From Mesorhizobium sp. B4-1-4 (GTDB lineage Bacteria; Pseudomonadota; Alphaproteobacteria; Rhizobiales; Rhizobiaceae), in NCBI RefSeq assembly GCF_006439395.2, contig NZ_CP083950.1, positions 1,054,001 to 1,118,000 on the forward strand: a DNA stretch of 64,000 nucleotides, in the 5' to 3' direction. A model generated the notes under the pieces. It had not been told where the DNA came from. It did no database searches and saw only the letters and a program-made list of their open reading frames with translations. Numbering within the stretch: position 1 is the stretch's first letter; each line of letters begins with the position of its first letter. The position numbers were made by a program, and so were the translations under genes. Positions 9,063 through 17,511 of this stretch are shown piece after piece.

Positions 9063-9093
9063 TCGCTCATCGTCATCGTTGCAAGATGAGCGA
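9063..9093. repeat. Perfect 9-bp inverted repeat nested between two REP copies
   Basis: TCGCTCATC at 9063-9071 pairs with GATGAGCGA at 9085-9093 across a 13-base loop. It forms the centre of the larger REP inverted pair. Confidence 0.75.
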
Positions 9094-9109
9094 CAGAATC
9101 GAAATTGCC

Positions 9110-9157
9110 GATCTCCCCCCTTGAGGGGGAGATGTCCGGCAGGACAGAGGGGGGCGC
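9110..9157 (+). repeat. REP-type palindrome (copy B)
   Basis: Reads GATCTCCCCCCTTGAGG, GGGAGATGTCCGGCAGG, ACAGAGGGGGGCGC. Together with copy A it makes an inverted doublet of about 160 bp. Confidence 0.85.
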
Positions 9158-9183
9158 GAAGGAATGAGACCTTTCTCAAGAAG

Positions 9184-10674
9184 CTACTCGAACCTCTCCG
9201 CAATATGATGCTCCTCGGCGAGGTCGGAGAAGCGTGTGAATTCACCGTGGAAGGCCAGCGTGACCGTGCCCGTCGGCCCGTGGCGCTGCTTGGCGACGAT
9301 GACCTCGGCCTTGCCGCGCATCTCGTTCATGTCGTTTTCCCACTTGACGTATTCCTCGGTGCCAAGCTTCGGCTCGCGGTTCTTGAGATAGTATTCTTCG
9401 CGGTACACGAAGATCACGACGTCGGCGTCCTGCTCGATCGAACCGGATTCGCGCAAGTCCGAGAGCTGCGGGCGCTTGTCGTCGCGGCTTTCGACCTGAC
9501 GCGACAGCTGTGAGAGCGCGATGATCGGCACGGTCAGCTCTTTTGCCAACGCCTTCAGGCCCGTGGTGATCTCGGTGATTTCCTGGACGCGGTTCTGCGA
9601 TGCCTTGGCGCTGGACCCTTGCATCAGCTGGATATAGTCGATGACGATGAGGTCGAGGCCGCGCTGGCGCTTCAGGCGGCGCGCGCGGGCAGACAATTGC
9701 GCGATCGAGATGCCGCCGGTCTGGTCGATGAAAAGGGGAATCTTCTGCATGGTCTGCGAACAGGCGACCAGCTTTTCGAAGTCCATTTCACTGATTTCGC
9801 CGCGGCGGATCTTCGACGAAGAGATTTCCGTCTGTTCGGAAATGATACGGGTTGCGAGCTGTTCGGACGACATTTCGAGCGAGAAGAACCCGACGACGCC
9901 GCCATTGGCCGCCTTAAACGAGCCGTCGGCCTGTTGTGCCGGCACATAGGCCTCGGCGACATTGAAGGCGATGTTGGTGGCGAGCGACGTCTTGCCCATG
10001 CCCGGACGGCCGGCAAGGACGATCAGGTCGGAGGGTTGCAGGCCGCCCATGCGGCGGTCGAGGTCGCGCATGCCGGTGGCTAGGCCCGAGAGACCGCCGT
10101 CGCGCATATAGGCGGCGTTCGCCATGTCGACGGCGGTCTTGACCGCGTCGGTGAAGCTCTCGAAACCGCCATCATAGCGTCCGGTTTCGGCCAGTTCGAA
10201 CAGGCGCCGTTCGGCGTCCTCGATCTGCTCGGAAGGCGACATGTCGACCGGCGCGTCATACGCGATGTTGACCATGTCCTCGCCGACGGTGATCAGCGCG
10301 CGGCGCGTCGCCAGATCATAGATGGCGCGGCCGTAGTCGGTGGCGTTGACGACGGTGACGGCTTCCACCGCCAGCCGCACGACATATTGCGCCACCGTCA
10401 TGTCACCGACTTTCTCGTCGGCCGGCAGAAAGGTCTTCAAGGTGATCGGCGTCGCCACCTTGCCCATGCGGATGAGCTCAGCCGCGACTTCAAAGATCCT
10501 GCGATGCAGGGGCTCGTAGAAATGGCTCGGTTTCAGGAAGTCGGAGACACGGTAGAAGGCATCGTTATTGACGAGAATCGCGCCGAGCAGCGCCTGCTCC
10601 GCCTCAATGTTGTTCGGCGCCTCGCGATAAAGCGGTTGCTCCGCCACGCCGAATTTTCGCGCTGCCTCTGCCAT
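9184..10674 (-). CDS. dnaB: Replicative DNA helicase DnaB
   Basis: The 496-residue hexameric helicase that unwinds DNA ahead of the replication fork. The N-terminal domain shows the typical PNNIEAEQALLGAILVNNDAF opening; the RecA-like domain has Walker A AGRPGMGKTS near residue 220, Walker B LDLIVIDYIQLM, and the QLSRQVESR arginine-finger region. There is no intein. About 20 residues between Walker A and the next motif (VPAQQADGSFKAANG) form an insert also seen in rhizobial DnaB. The 220 bp upstream is its promoter region, with no other gene visible. Confidence 0.97.
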   Translation of the reverse strand: MAEAARKFGVAEQPLYREAPNNIEAEQALLGAILVNNDAFYRVSDFLKPSHFYEPLHRRIFEVAAELIRMGKVATPITLKTFLPADEKVGDMTVAQYVVRLAVEAVTVVNATDYGRAIYDLATRRALITVGEDMVNIAYDAPVDMSPSEQIEDAERRLFELAETGRYDGGFESFTDAVKTAVDMANAAYMRDGGLSGLATGMRDLDRRMGGLQPSDLIVLAGRPGMGKTSLATNIAFNVAEAYVPAQQADGSFKAANGGVVGFFSLEMSSEQLATRIISEQTEISSSKIRRGEISEMDFEKLVACSQTMQKIPLFIDQTGGISIAQLSARARRLKRQRGLDLIVIDYIQLMQGSSAKASQNRVQEITEITTGLKALAKELTVPIIALSQLSRQVESRDDKRPQLSDLRESGSIEQDADVVIFVYREEYYLKNREPKLGTEEYVKWENDMNEMRGKAEVIVAKQRHGPTGTVTLAFHGEFTRFSDLAEEHHIAERFE

Positions 10675-10894
10675 GATACCCCCGATTTCGATCCCGGCCT
10701 TTCGATATCAGAACGAGGCGAAACCATGCTGACCTTTCTGCATCACCGTACGACCAAACGGCCCCGATGCCCCGTTTGTTCACAGGGACGGCAAACCGTC
10801 CACAGGACAGTGTTCCTGTGCCCCGATTCCGGTTGACTCGGCGGGCTTCGATTCTTATGCGAGGCCATGGAACGAAGCAAGAACAATCGGCCAC

Positions 10895-11872
10895 TTAAGT
10901 GGTGCCGGGTTCCATGGCATCGCCCCAGTCCAGGCGCCTGGCCAGCCTGAACACGTCCCCATCCCGCTTCGTAAACAGCTTTTCGCCCGCGCCTCCGTCC
11001 GGCTCGCAAAGTTTCAGCGACACCTTGCCGGAGCCGGATTTCGGCGGCGCAATCACACGCGCCACTCGATAGGCGACCGGCTGACGCGACGCGGCGACAA
11101 AAATGAATTTCTCGTCTTCCCACGGCACCTCGGCGTCCTTGGCCAGCCGGTGCAGGCGCGAGCGGGCGACGCGGCGGGAAAAGTGGCACCAGTCGGGCGG
11201 GCTGAGCGGGCAGGGTGCCTGGTGCGGACAAGGCGCCAGCAGATGCGCGCCGTCCGCGATCAATTGCGTGCGCACTGTCAGAATTCGCTGCCAGCCCGCC
11301 GGCGTGCCCGGTTCGACGATCAGCAATGTGTCTTTCGTGAGCTGCCATAGCCGGTCGACCATTTTGGGCAGGGATGCCGGCACGATCTCGTCCAGCACAT
11401 AGGCGCATGTGACGAGGTCTGCCGACTCAACGTCACCAAGGTCGACCGTGACGTCACCGGCCTGCCAGACGGTTCGGGCGGCAATCGCATCGGCGGCGAG
11501 CATCTCGCCGACCTTGCGCACCGCGGCACTTGCTTCCAACAGCACGGCCTGTTCGAGATCAGGCCAGAGATCGCTGGTGGCCCAAAGCACCGTACCAGGG
11601 CCAGCGCCAACATCGAGCAAGGTTTTCGGCATGAAATCCGGCCGGGCCTCATTCAAAGCGCCAAGGCTGGCGCGGACCGCGGCATAAGTCGCCGGCAGCC
11701 GCGCCGCCAGATAAGCCTTGACCGCCATGTCCTGAGCCATGTGCAGACGGTCGTCGCGAAGTTCGGCCCGGTAGCGGTCCGACAGGGTTTTCGCCGCCTG
11801 TTTCAGCTCCGGCAGCGGAACCCTTTCCAGGATACGATCGACAGCTTGTCGAAGAGATGCTGGCAATTCCAC
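10895..11872 (-). CDS. Rsm22-type methyltransferase-like ribosome assembly protein
   Basis: A 325-residue protein with a SAM-binding Rossmann motif LLDVGAGPGTVLWA (85-98) and the Rsm22/METTL17 cysteine set CPH-x3-CPL-x5-WCHF: Cys215, Cys221, Cys229, plus Cys289. In the mitochondrial family these four cysteines hold a 4Fe-4S cluster and the protein acts in small-subunit assembly. A GTG start at 11872 is chosen because the 107-residue YnfA-like gene stops one base earlier (TAG-C-GTG), implying translational coupling. A much longer in-frame extension on this strand only shadows that upstream gene. Confidence 0.85.
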   Translation of the reverse strand: MELPASLRQAVDRILERVPLPELKQAAKTLSDRYRAELRDDRLHMAQDMAVKAYLAARLPATYAAVRASLGALNEARPDFMPKTLLDVGAGPGTVLWATSDLWPDLEQAVLLEASAAVRKVGEMLAADAIAARTVWQAGDVTVDLGDVESADLVTCAYVLDEIVPASLPKMVDRLWQLTKDTLLIVEPGTPAGWQRILTVRTQLIADGAHLLAPCPHQAPCPLSPPDWCHFSRRVARSRLHRLAKDAEVPWEDEKFIFVAASRQPVAYRVARVIAPPKSGSGKVSLKLCEPDGGAGEKLFTKRDGDVFRLARRLDWGDAMEPGTT

Positions 11873-11873
11873 G

Positions 11874-12197
11874 CTATGCCCCTCGCGGTGCGAGCAGGAT
11901 AACCGAAGCTCCGACGATGCAAAGCGCGGCACCGGCAAAATCCCAGCGGTCGGGCCGTACGTCTTCCACCAGCCACAGCCAGGCCAACGAGGCAATGATA
12001 TAGATTCCGCCATAAGCGGCATAGGCGCGGCCCGCGGCATTGGTGTCGACCAGCGCCAGAAGCCAGGCAAACAGAAGCAGCGAGGCGAAGCCTGGCGCCA
12101 GCCACAGCGGCGACCTTTCCAGCCGCCACCAGGCCCATACCGAAAAGCAGCCGGCGATCTCGGCCAGTGCTGCGGCGGCATAGATGAGATAGGTCAT
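11874..12197 (-). CDS. YnfA-family (UPF0060) small membrane protein
   Basis: A 107-residue four-helix membrane protein beginning [32 protein letters not shown] and [12 protein letters not shown] are hallmark segments of the YnfA family, related to small multidrug resistance transporters with the conserved glutamate (Glu13) in helix 1. An efflux role is likely by family but unproven. It is tightly coupled to the Rsm22-type gene downstream (1-bp gap). Its Shine-Dalgarno GAGG at seven bases upstream lies inside the 3' arm of the terminator hairpin that ends cfa. Confidence 0.9.
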   Translation of the reverse strand: MTYLIYAAAALAEIAGCFSVWAWWRLERSPLWLAPGFASLLLFAWLLALVDTNAAGRAYAAYGGIYIIASLAWLWLVEDVRPDRWDFAGAALCIVGASVILLAPRGA

Positions 12198-12198
12198 G

Positions 12199-12230
12199 AA
12201 AAGGCCTCGCGACGATCACGAGGCCTTTTT
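12199..12230 (-). terminator. Rho-independent terminator after cfa, overlapping the ynfA ribosome site
   Basis: AAAAGGCCTCG at 12199-12209 pairs with CGAGGCCTTTT at 12219-12229 around a nine-base loop. Read on the minus strand it is a strong GC stem with a T tract, ending one base before the ATG of the YnfA-like gene. Confidence 0.85.
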
Positions 12231-12276
12231 CAGGGCATGGGCCGGGAATGGCAAGCGCCAATGGCGAACGGCGTGC

Positions 12277-13569
12277 CTACTCCGCCACCTTGCGGCGACG
12301 GGCGGGCTTGGCGGGCTTTTCGACAGGAGCCGCCTCGCGGTGGCCCATGTCACGCATTTCCAGCGCCTTTTCGCATTTGGCCATGTAGTCGCGGGTCATC
12401 GGCAGCGTGTCGTTCTTCTTGGCGATCTGGAACTGGAAAATGACCAGGTCCTGCCAGCGGAACGCGGCTTCCGAGGCGGCGAGATAAAATTCCCACATGC
12501 GGCAGAAGCGTTCGTCATAGATCGCCCTGGCCTTGTCGCGGTTGGCGGCGAAGCGCTCGCCCCAGTGCTTCAGCGTATCGGCATAGTGGAGCCGCAGGAT
12601 CTCGACGTCCGTGACCACGAGGCCGGACCTCTCGATCGCCGGGAGCACTTCCGACATTGCCGGTATGTAGCCGCCCGGGAAAATATACTTGCGGATGAAG
12701 GCGCTGGTCGCCCATGGCACGCCGGAGCGGCCAATCGTGTGCAGAAGCATCACGCCATCGGGCTTCAGCAAGGTTGCCGCCTTGTCGAAGAAGGTCCGGA
12801 AGTGGTTGACGCCGACATGCTCGAACATGCCGACCGAAACGATGCGGTCGAAGCGTTCGTTGAGCTCGCGATAATCCTTCAGCTCGAAATGGACGTGGTT
12901 TTCCAGGCCTTGCGCGTGCGCACGGTCGGTGGCGACGCCATGCTGTTCCGTCGACAGCGTCACGCCCTGCACGTCGACGTCGAACGCCTTGGCGAGATAG
13001 AGGCCGAGCCCGCCCCAGCCGGAGCCGATGTCGAGCACGGTCTGGCCGGCCTTCAGCCTGAGCTTTGCGGCGATATGGCGCTTCTTGGCCGCCTGGGCCT
13101 CGTCCAGCGTCATGTCCGGCTGCTCGAAATAGGCGCAGGAATACTGCATGTCCTCGTCGAGGAAGAGCCGATAGAGCTCGCCCGAAAGATCGTAGTGGCG
13201 CTGCACGTTGCGGCGCGAGCGCGAGGTGGTGTTGATCTGCTGCAGCCGGCGAAAGGCGTGGCGCAGGCCCTCGATGGCTTTCGACCAGGTCGCGTCGATG
13301 CCGCCGCTGCCCATGTTCTGGAAGGCAATGCGCATCAATCCAAGTACACCGCCCTCGAGAATGTCGAGCTCGCCGTCCATGTAGGATTCAGGCACCGCCA
13401 GCATCGGATCGAAAGTGATGGCGCGTTCGGCATGCCTGGTCTTGATGTGCATGTGCACCGGCTCGCCGCTGCCGTCGCCGAAGGTGAACGTCGCGCCTTT
13501 GGGCCCGGTTACCTTGAGATTGCCCGAGCGCACCAGGCGGTCGAGAATGCGCTTCAACAGAATGTTCAT
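12277..13569 (-). CDS. cfa: Cyclopropane-fatty-acyl-phospholipid synthase
   Basis: A 430-residue SAM-dependent enzyme that converts cis double bonds in membrane phospholipid acyl chains to cyclopropane rings. SAM motif VLDIGSGWGGLGLYLAKAF; Cfa signature segments HYDLSGELYRLFLDEDMQYSCAYF and SVGMFEHVG follow. The start at 13569 (MNILLKRILDRLV) has GAGGGGAC upstream; the 16 preceding in-frame codons lack a site. The C terminus is basic (KPAKPARRRKVAE), unusual relative to E. coli Cfa. A strong terminator follows directly. Confidence 0.95.
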   Translation of the reverse strand: MNILLKRILDRLVRSGNLKVTGPKGATFTFGDGSGEPVHMHIKTRHAERAITFDPMLAVPESYMDGELDILEGGVLGLMRIAFQNMGSGGIDATWSKAIEGLRHAFRRLQQINTTSRSRRNVQRHYDLSGELYRLFLDEDMQYSCAYFEQPDMTLDEAQAAKKRHIAAKLRLKAGQTVLDIGSGWGGLGLYLAKAFDVDVQGVTLSTEQHGVATDRAHAQGLENHVHFELKDYRELNERFDRIVSVGMFEHVGVNHFRTFFDKAATLLKPDGVMLLHTIGRSGVPWATSAFIRKYIFPGGYIPAMSEVLPAIERSGLVVTDVEILRLHYADTLKHWGERFAANRDKARAIYDERFCRMWEFYLAASEAAFRWQDLVIFQFQIAKKNDTLPMTRDYMAKCEKALEMRDMGHREAAPVEKPAKPARRRKVAE

Positions 13570-13652
13570 GGTCAGATGTCCCCTCACGGTCAGACAGGCT
13601 GTCCTATTCTGCATCAATATGTAGGGTTTCGAAAAGTTCCTTTTGGCACAAA

Positions 13653-13679
13653 AATGCCCGGGCGAGAGGCCCGGGCATT
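13653..13679 (-). terminator. Terminator of the rpsF-rpsR-rplI operon
   Basis: AATGCCCGGGC and GCCCGGGCATT form a perfect 11-bp stem with a five-base loop; on the minus strand it is followed by TTTTTG. It lies 66 bp beyond the rplI stop. Confidence 0.88.
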
Positions 13680-13744
13680 AGTCCAGAATTGACTGGAAAG
13701 CGGCAGGGTGGTCTGAGTGCCGGTCCGGCGCCCAGACTGTCCCG

Positions 13745-14329
13745 TCAGGCGTTGTCTTCGCCGCCTTCGAACTCGGCGTTCGGATCGAAGAAGTTTTCCG
13801 GTCGCGCATTGTCGTTGATGTCGTCGCCATAGATGGCTTCGGCGGTGGTCAGCGTCTCGCCCTTGGCTTGGCGCTCGGCCTCGTCGGCCGTGCGGGCGAT
13901 GTTGAGCGTGATCGTGACTTCGACTTCCGGATGCAGCGCGATCGCCACATTGGTGAGACCGATTGTCTTGATCGGCTGGTTGAGTTGGATCTGGTTGCGG
14001 TTGACCGTGAAGCCTTCCGCCGTCAGCAGATCGGCGATGTCGCGCGTCGACACCGAACCGTAGAGCTGACCGGTCTCGCCAGCCGAACGGACCGCGATGA
14101 AGCTCTTGCCGTCGAGCTTTTCAGCAACCTGGCTGGCTTCCGACTTGCGCTCGAGATTGCGGGCTTCGAGCTGGGCGCGCTGGCCTTCGAACTTCTTCTT
14201 GTTGGCTTCGTTGGCGCGCAGCGCCTTGCCCTGCGGCAACAGGAAATTACGGGCAAAGCCGTCCTTGACCTTGACGGTATCGCCCATCTGGCCGAGGCGG
14301 GAAACGCGTTCGAGAAGAATGACTTCCAT
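13745..14329 (-). CDS. rplI: 50S ribosomal protein L9
   Basis: A 194-residue L9: N-terminal rRNA-binding domain [36 protein letters not shown] split here by its conserved GxVxxVKDGYxRNFLxP pattern, the long connecting helix ([20 protein letters not shown]) and the C-terminal domain. About 45 residues beyond the usual 149 form an acidic Asn/Asp/Glu-rich tail ([26 protein letters not shown]). The start was taken at 14329 with GGAAC upstream, rather than nine codons earlier. Last gene of the S6-S18-L9 operon. Confidence 0.96.
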   Translation of the reverse strand: MEVILLERVSRLGQMGDTVKVKDGFARNFLLPQGKALRANEANKKKFEGQRAQLEARNLERKSEASQVAEKLDGKSFIAVRSAGETGQLYGSVSTRDIADLLTAEGFTVNRNQIQLNQPIKTIGLTNVAIALHPEVEVTITLNIARTADEAERQAKGETLTTAEAIYGDDINDNARPENFFDPNAEFEGGEDNA

Positions 14330-14521
14330 GGTTTTGTTCCTTTGGTTGGACGCCAATCCCCGGGATCGACGCCGAATGTCTGTGGAACAGGTCAGGAAGC
14401 TCTGGGCACGACGTGGCGCCGGTGTCGCTGTCCTGCCTGTTCAGGCAGTTAGGATATCTTTCGAAATCCAACTCGGGATTTTTGGTTCGGAACCGGTCGC
14501 GCCCGTCGCGATCGGCAGGAA

Positions 14522-14546
14522 AAGCGGGCGGTAAAACCGCCCGCTT
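14522..14546 (-). terminator. Hairpin with T tract between rpsR and rplI
   Basis: AAGCGGGCGGT and ACCGCCCGCTT form a perfect 11-bp stem with a three-base loop, and the minus strand ends in TTTTCC. It sits 10 bp after rpsR, so it may attenuate transcription into rplI, 190 bp further on. Confidence 0.82.
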
Positions 14547-14555
14547 GGATCGTAT

Positions 14556-14804
14556 TTAACGGACCACGTAGGGCAGCAGGCCAAGGAAACGGGCGCGCTT
14601 GATCGCCTTGGCGAGCTCGCGCTGCTTCTTCTGGCTGACGGCGGTGATGCGCGACGGCACGATCTTGCCGCGCTCGGAGATGTAGCGCTGCAGGAGACGC
14701 ACGTCCTTGTAGTCGATCTTGGGCGCGTTGGCACCGGAGAACGGGCAGGTCTTGCGGCGACGGTGGAACGGGCGCCGGGTCGGGATCTGATTGATGTCGA
14801 CCAT
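14556..14804 (-). CDS. rpsR: 30S ribosomal protein S18
   Basis: An 82-residue S18 with the basic start [15 protein letters not shown], the core [43 protein letters not shown] (conserved in all S18) and LLPYV at the end. It binds S6 and 16S rRNA in the platform. Its ATG overlaps the rpsF stop (TAATG), indicating coupled translation and matched stoichiometry with S6. Its single Cys20 is common in zinc-independent S18 proteins. Confidence 0.97.
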   Translation of the reverse strand: MVDINQIPTRRPFHRRRKTCPFSGANAPKIDYKDVRLLQRYISERGKIVPSRITAVSQKKQRELAKAIKRARFLGLLPYVVR

Positions 14805-15304
14805 TATTCTGCACCCCCTTCAAAGCCTTCGCGCGGACGGCGCGGACCACGCTCGCCACCGGCATCACCGAAGCTGCGCGGCGGACGATCGCCACGGTCG
14901 CCGCGATCGCGGTCGCCGAACGAACGTGGGCCACGATCGCCACGGTCGCGGTCGCCGAAGCTGCCGCGCTCGGAGCGCTCTTCGCGCTTCTGCATCATGG
15001 CCGAGGGACCTTCCTCATGCGCCTCGACCTTGATGGTCAGGAAACGCAGGACGTCCTCGGACAGACCCATCTGGCGCTCCATCTCGTTGAGCGCGGCCGG
15101 CGGGCAGTTCAAATCCATGAGTGTGTAGTAGGCCTTCCGGTTCTTGTTGACCCGGTAGGTGAGGGACTTCAGTCCCCAGTTCTCGACCCGGCCGACAGAC
15201 CCGCCATTCGCTGCGATGACGCCCTTGTACTGTTCGACAAGCGCATCGACCTGCTGCTGCGAGAGGTCTTGCCGGGCAAGAAACACATGTTCGTAAAGAG
15301 CCAT
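14804..15304 (-). CDS. rpsF: 30S ribosomal protein S6 with repeat-rich C-terminal extension
   Basis: A 166-residue S6. Residues 1-100 are the S6 ferredoxin-like fold ([44 protein letters not shown]). From about 105 a charged tail contains two to three [15 protein letters not shown] repeats rich in Arg, Gly and Asp, ending in EGGAE. S6 tails are glutamylated by RimK in enterobacteria; here the tail is much longer and RGG-like. The start at 15304 is chosen for the conserved MALYEH. A long leader separates the likely promoter from the gene. Confidence 0.96.
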   Translation of the reverse strand: MALYEHVFLARQDLSQQQVDALVEQYKGVIAANGGSVGRVENWGLKSLTYRVNKNRKAYYTLMDLNCPPAALNEMERQMGLSEDVLRFLTIKVEAHEEGPSAMMQKREERSERGSFGDRDRGDRGPRSFGDRDRGDRGDRPPRSFGDAGGERGPRRPREGFEGGAE

Positions 15305-15530
15305 TATGTCTTTCGTGCCTTTCTTCGTTTCTCTCCCGGTTCCCGGCGGCAAAAGCCTCTGCAACTTCTCTGACCCGTGGAGCCCAACAAGGCGCGGGGA
15401 AGAAAGGAGCATGACGAGACGGTCGAGAGCGGAGACACGGGAGGCGGAAGCGCTTCTGGCTTCACACGAAGGCTTTTGATAAAACCTCCGCCCCTCCGTT
15501 CAGCCCCCAGCTGGGACCGGCAGATTGGCG
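15305..15530 (-). other. Long untranslated leader of rpsF, possible S6:S18 feedback site
   Basis: No gene is seen. On the minus strand the segment holds a GGCGGA/TCCGCC pairing that encloses CTTC-GTGT-GAAG, plus a C-rich run. In many bacteria the S6:S18 complex represses its own operon by binding such a leader hairpin. Position and length fit; the conserved motif could not be confirmed by eye. Confidence 0.3.
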
Positions 15531-15533
15531 GCG

Positions 15534-15562
15534 TCTATACAGCAATCCACTGATAAAGCAAG
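15534..15562 (-). promoter_or_regulatory. Possible sigma-70-type promoter of rpsF-rpsR-rplI
   Basis: On the minus strand CTTGCT (15562-15557) and TATAGA (15539-15534) are spaced by 17 bp, resembling the rhizobial CTTGAC-N17-CTATAT consensus. It would create an untranslated leader of about 220 nt before rpsF. The pattern is weak enough to occur by chance. Confidence 0.4.
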
Positions 15563-15767
15563 GGCAAGCGGCATCCCCGATGTCGCAGGGCGCTGGAAAA
15601 CCAAGCGGCGGCGTCGGTATGGCCCGGCGATTTTCCAGCAACCAGCCCTTAACCACAATGTCAGGTTGTGCAGGGTTGAGCCTCTCCGTCAACGGTCGGT
15701 TCATCATGGAAGGGGCAAAAACTCGGACAACCCGCATAACAAGCGGCAAGCATTTCCGGGGGTAAGA

Positions 15768-17477
15768 ATGCTTCTCAACAGGTTCTGGCGCTCCACGAGC
15801 GGCAATTTCACGCTATTGCTCGCCCTGGGCCTGCCGGCCATCTTGTCAGCCGTGGCCTTCGCGGTCGACGTGTCCACCATCATGCGGGCAAAAAGCAACC
15901 TGCAGAATGCGCTCGACGCGGCAAATCTTGCGTCCTCGCATCTGGGCGATCTGGACATTACCCGGACCGACGCCTTCGACCGTTACTTCCAGGCCAATAT
16001 TGCCGGACATGACGAACTCACCAACGCACAGGCGACGCTGACCGTCGACAGAGGCGTCAATTTCATCAAGACAAAGGCTGTCGCCTCGGCGGACGTCAAT
16101 CTGAACTTCGCTTTCCTGTTTGGCCGGAACAAGCACATCGTGGTCGATGCCTCGGCCGTCGAATCGAACAACCAGCTCGAGGTTGTGCTGGTGCTGGACA
16201 ATACCGGCTCGATGGCCGGCGCCAAAATTGCTGCCCTGAAGACAGCGACGGACAATCTGCTCAGATATCTGGAAACGGCACAATCACCAACACGCAAGGT
16301 CCGCGCGGCACTGGTTCCGTTCGTCACGGCCGTCAATGTCAATGGCGACGGCTTCGACCCATCCTGGATCGACATGGACGGCAAATCATCCACCAATGGG
16401 ATCAATTTTCCCGTCATCAATGGCAAGCGTCCCAATCATATGGCGCTGTTCAGACAATTGATGAAAGACCCGGCCTCGGCCGCCAGGTTGACCGGATGGA
16501 AGGATGACAAAGGGATCGACACGGGTTGGAAAGGCTGCGTCGAGGCGCGGCCCGGCTCCTTTAACATTTCCGATACGTCGCCTGACCCGTCTTACCCCGA
16601 CACTCTGTTCGTGCCGTACTTCGCGCCGGACAGTCCAGGGAACGGCACGAAGCCTTCCGGCAGCTATTCAAACGACGCCAATTACTACAACAACTCTTTT
16701 GTCGACGACGTCCCCGACCAGACCAAGCTTGCTCAGAATGGGGGATTGAACATTCTTGGAATAGATCTGAGCGGCTTGCTTGGAAGCGACGCCAGCCCGT
16801 CGAAGAAGGATCTCGAAACAATCGCCAAGTATGTCGCACCGCAGAACACCGCCATCGCCACCGCTGCCACCACCGATCCGAATGCCTTGCAATTGACGGT
16901 GGGGCCAAACCGGTCCTGTCCCTCGCCGGTCGTTCCGTTGACGGAAGATTTTACGAAGCTCCGCAAGGAGGCCGCCAAGATGCTTGCCTGGGCCGGGTCG
17001 GGCACCAATGTTGCCGAGGGCCTCGCTTGGGGCCAGCGGGTGTTGTCGCCGTCGGCGCCATACACTGAGGGAACGCCGTGGAAGACGCCTGGGGTAAGCA
17101 AAATCGTCATGCTGCTCACCGACGGTGAGAACGTGGTTTATGGCGCCAGCAAAGAGACGACCAAGTCGGACTATACCTCTTATGGTTATCTCGCGGGTTC
17201 AGGCTATGGAACTGCCGGTCGGCTTGGATCGGACAATCAGACGACCGCCGCGCGCAATGTGGACGGATGGACCAAGAGCGTCTGCACGCAGTTGAAAAAT
17301 CAGGGCGCAGAGATCTACACCATGGTGCTGCAGTCCGACACCGCGGCCAACCGCACGCTTTACAGTGCCTGCGCCTCGGATCCCAGCGACTACTACGCAG
17401 TCAATGATCCGAACAAACTGCCAAACGTTTTCGAGCAGATCGCCAGCAAGTTCTCGAAGCTGCAACTGACCAATTGA
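15768..17477 (+). CDS. TadG-like protein: TadE/G N terminus plus von Willebrand A domain
   Basis: A 569-residue protein. Residues 1-50 match the Tad pilus pseudopilin-like start: basic RFWRSTSGNF, a single membrane helix at about 14-33, then DVSTIMRAKSNLQNALDAANLA. A vWA domain begins near 138 with the MIDAS motif DNTGS at 144-148 and a later MLLTDGEN. About 250 residues between them form a large loop-rich insert. TadG-type proteins are exported and anchor or assist Tad/Flp pili; no other tad gene lies nearby, so this is an orphan. The start at 15768 fits the membrane signal; GGGGGTAAG precedes it. Confidence 0.85.
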   Translation: MLLNRFWRSTSGNFTLLLALGLPAILSAVAFAVDVSTIMRAKSNLQNALDAANLASSHLGDLDITRTDAFDRYFQANIAGHDELTNAQATLTVDRGVNFIKTKAVASADVNLNFAFLFGRNKHIVVDASAVESNNQLEVVLVLDNTGSMAGAKIAALKTATDNLLRYLETAQSPTRKVRAALVPFVTAVNVNGDGFDPSWIDMDGKSSTNGINFPVINGKRPNHMALFRQLMKDPASAARLTGWKDDKGIDTGWKGCVEARPGSFNISDTSPDPSYPDTLFVPYFAPDSPGNGTKPSGSYSNDANYYNNSFVDDVPDQTKLAQNGGLNILGIDLSGLLGSDASPSKKDLETIAKYVAPQNTAIATAATTDPNALQLTVGPNRSCPSPVVPLTEDFTKLRKEAAKMLAWAGSGTNVAEGLAWGQRVLSPSAPYTEGTPWKTPGVSKIVMLLTDGENVVYGASKETTKSDYTSYGYLAGSGYGTAGRLGSDNQTTAARNVDGWTKSVCTQLKNQGAEIYTMVLQSDTAANRTLYSACASDPSDYYAVNDPNKLPNVFEQIASKFSKLQLTN

Positions 17478-17511
17478 ACGCTCGATCTCGTTGCTGAACG
17501 ATGGCGCCGGC

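Noticed and set aside
11873..12181. N-terminal extension of the Rsm22-type gene to 12181
   Set aside because: The added residues are the out-of-frame shadow of the YnfA-like gene and not related to the family.
12196..13692. A 498-codon plus-strand frame
   Set aside because: Antisense to cfa, which is complete and recognisable.
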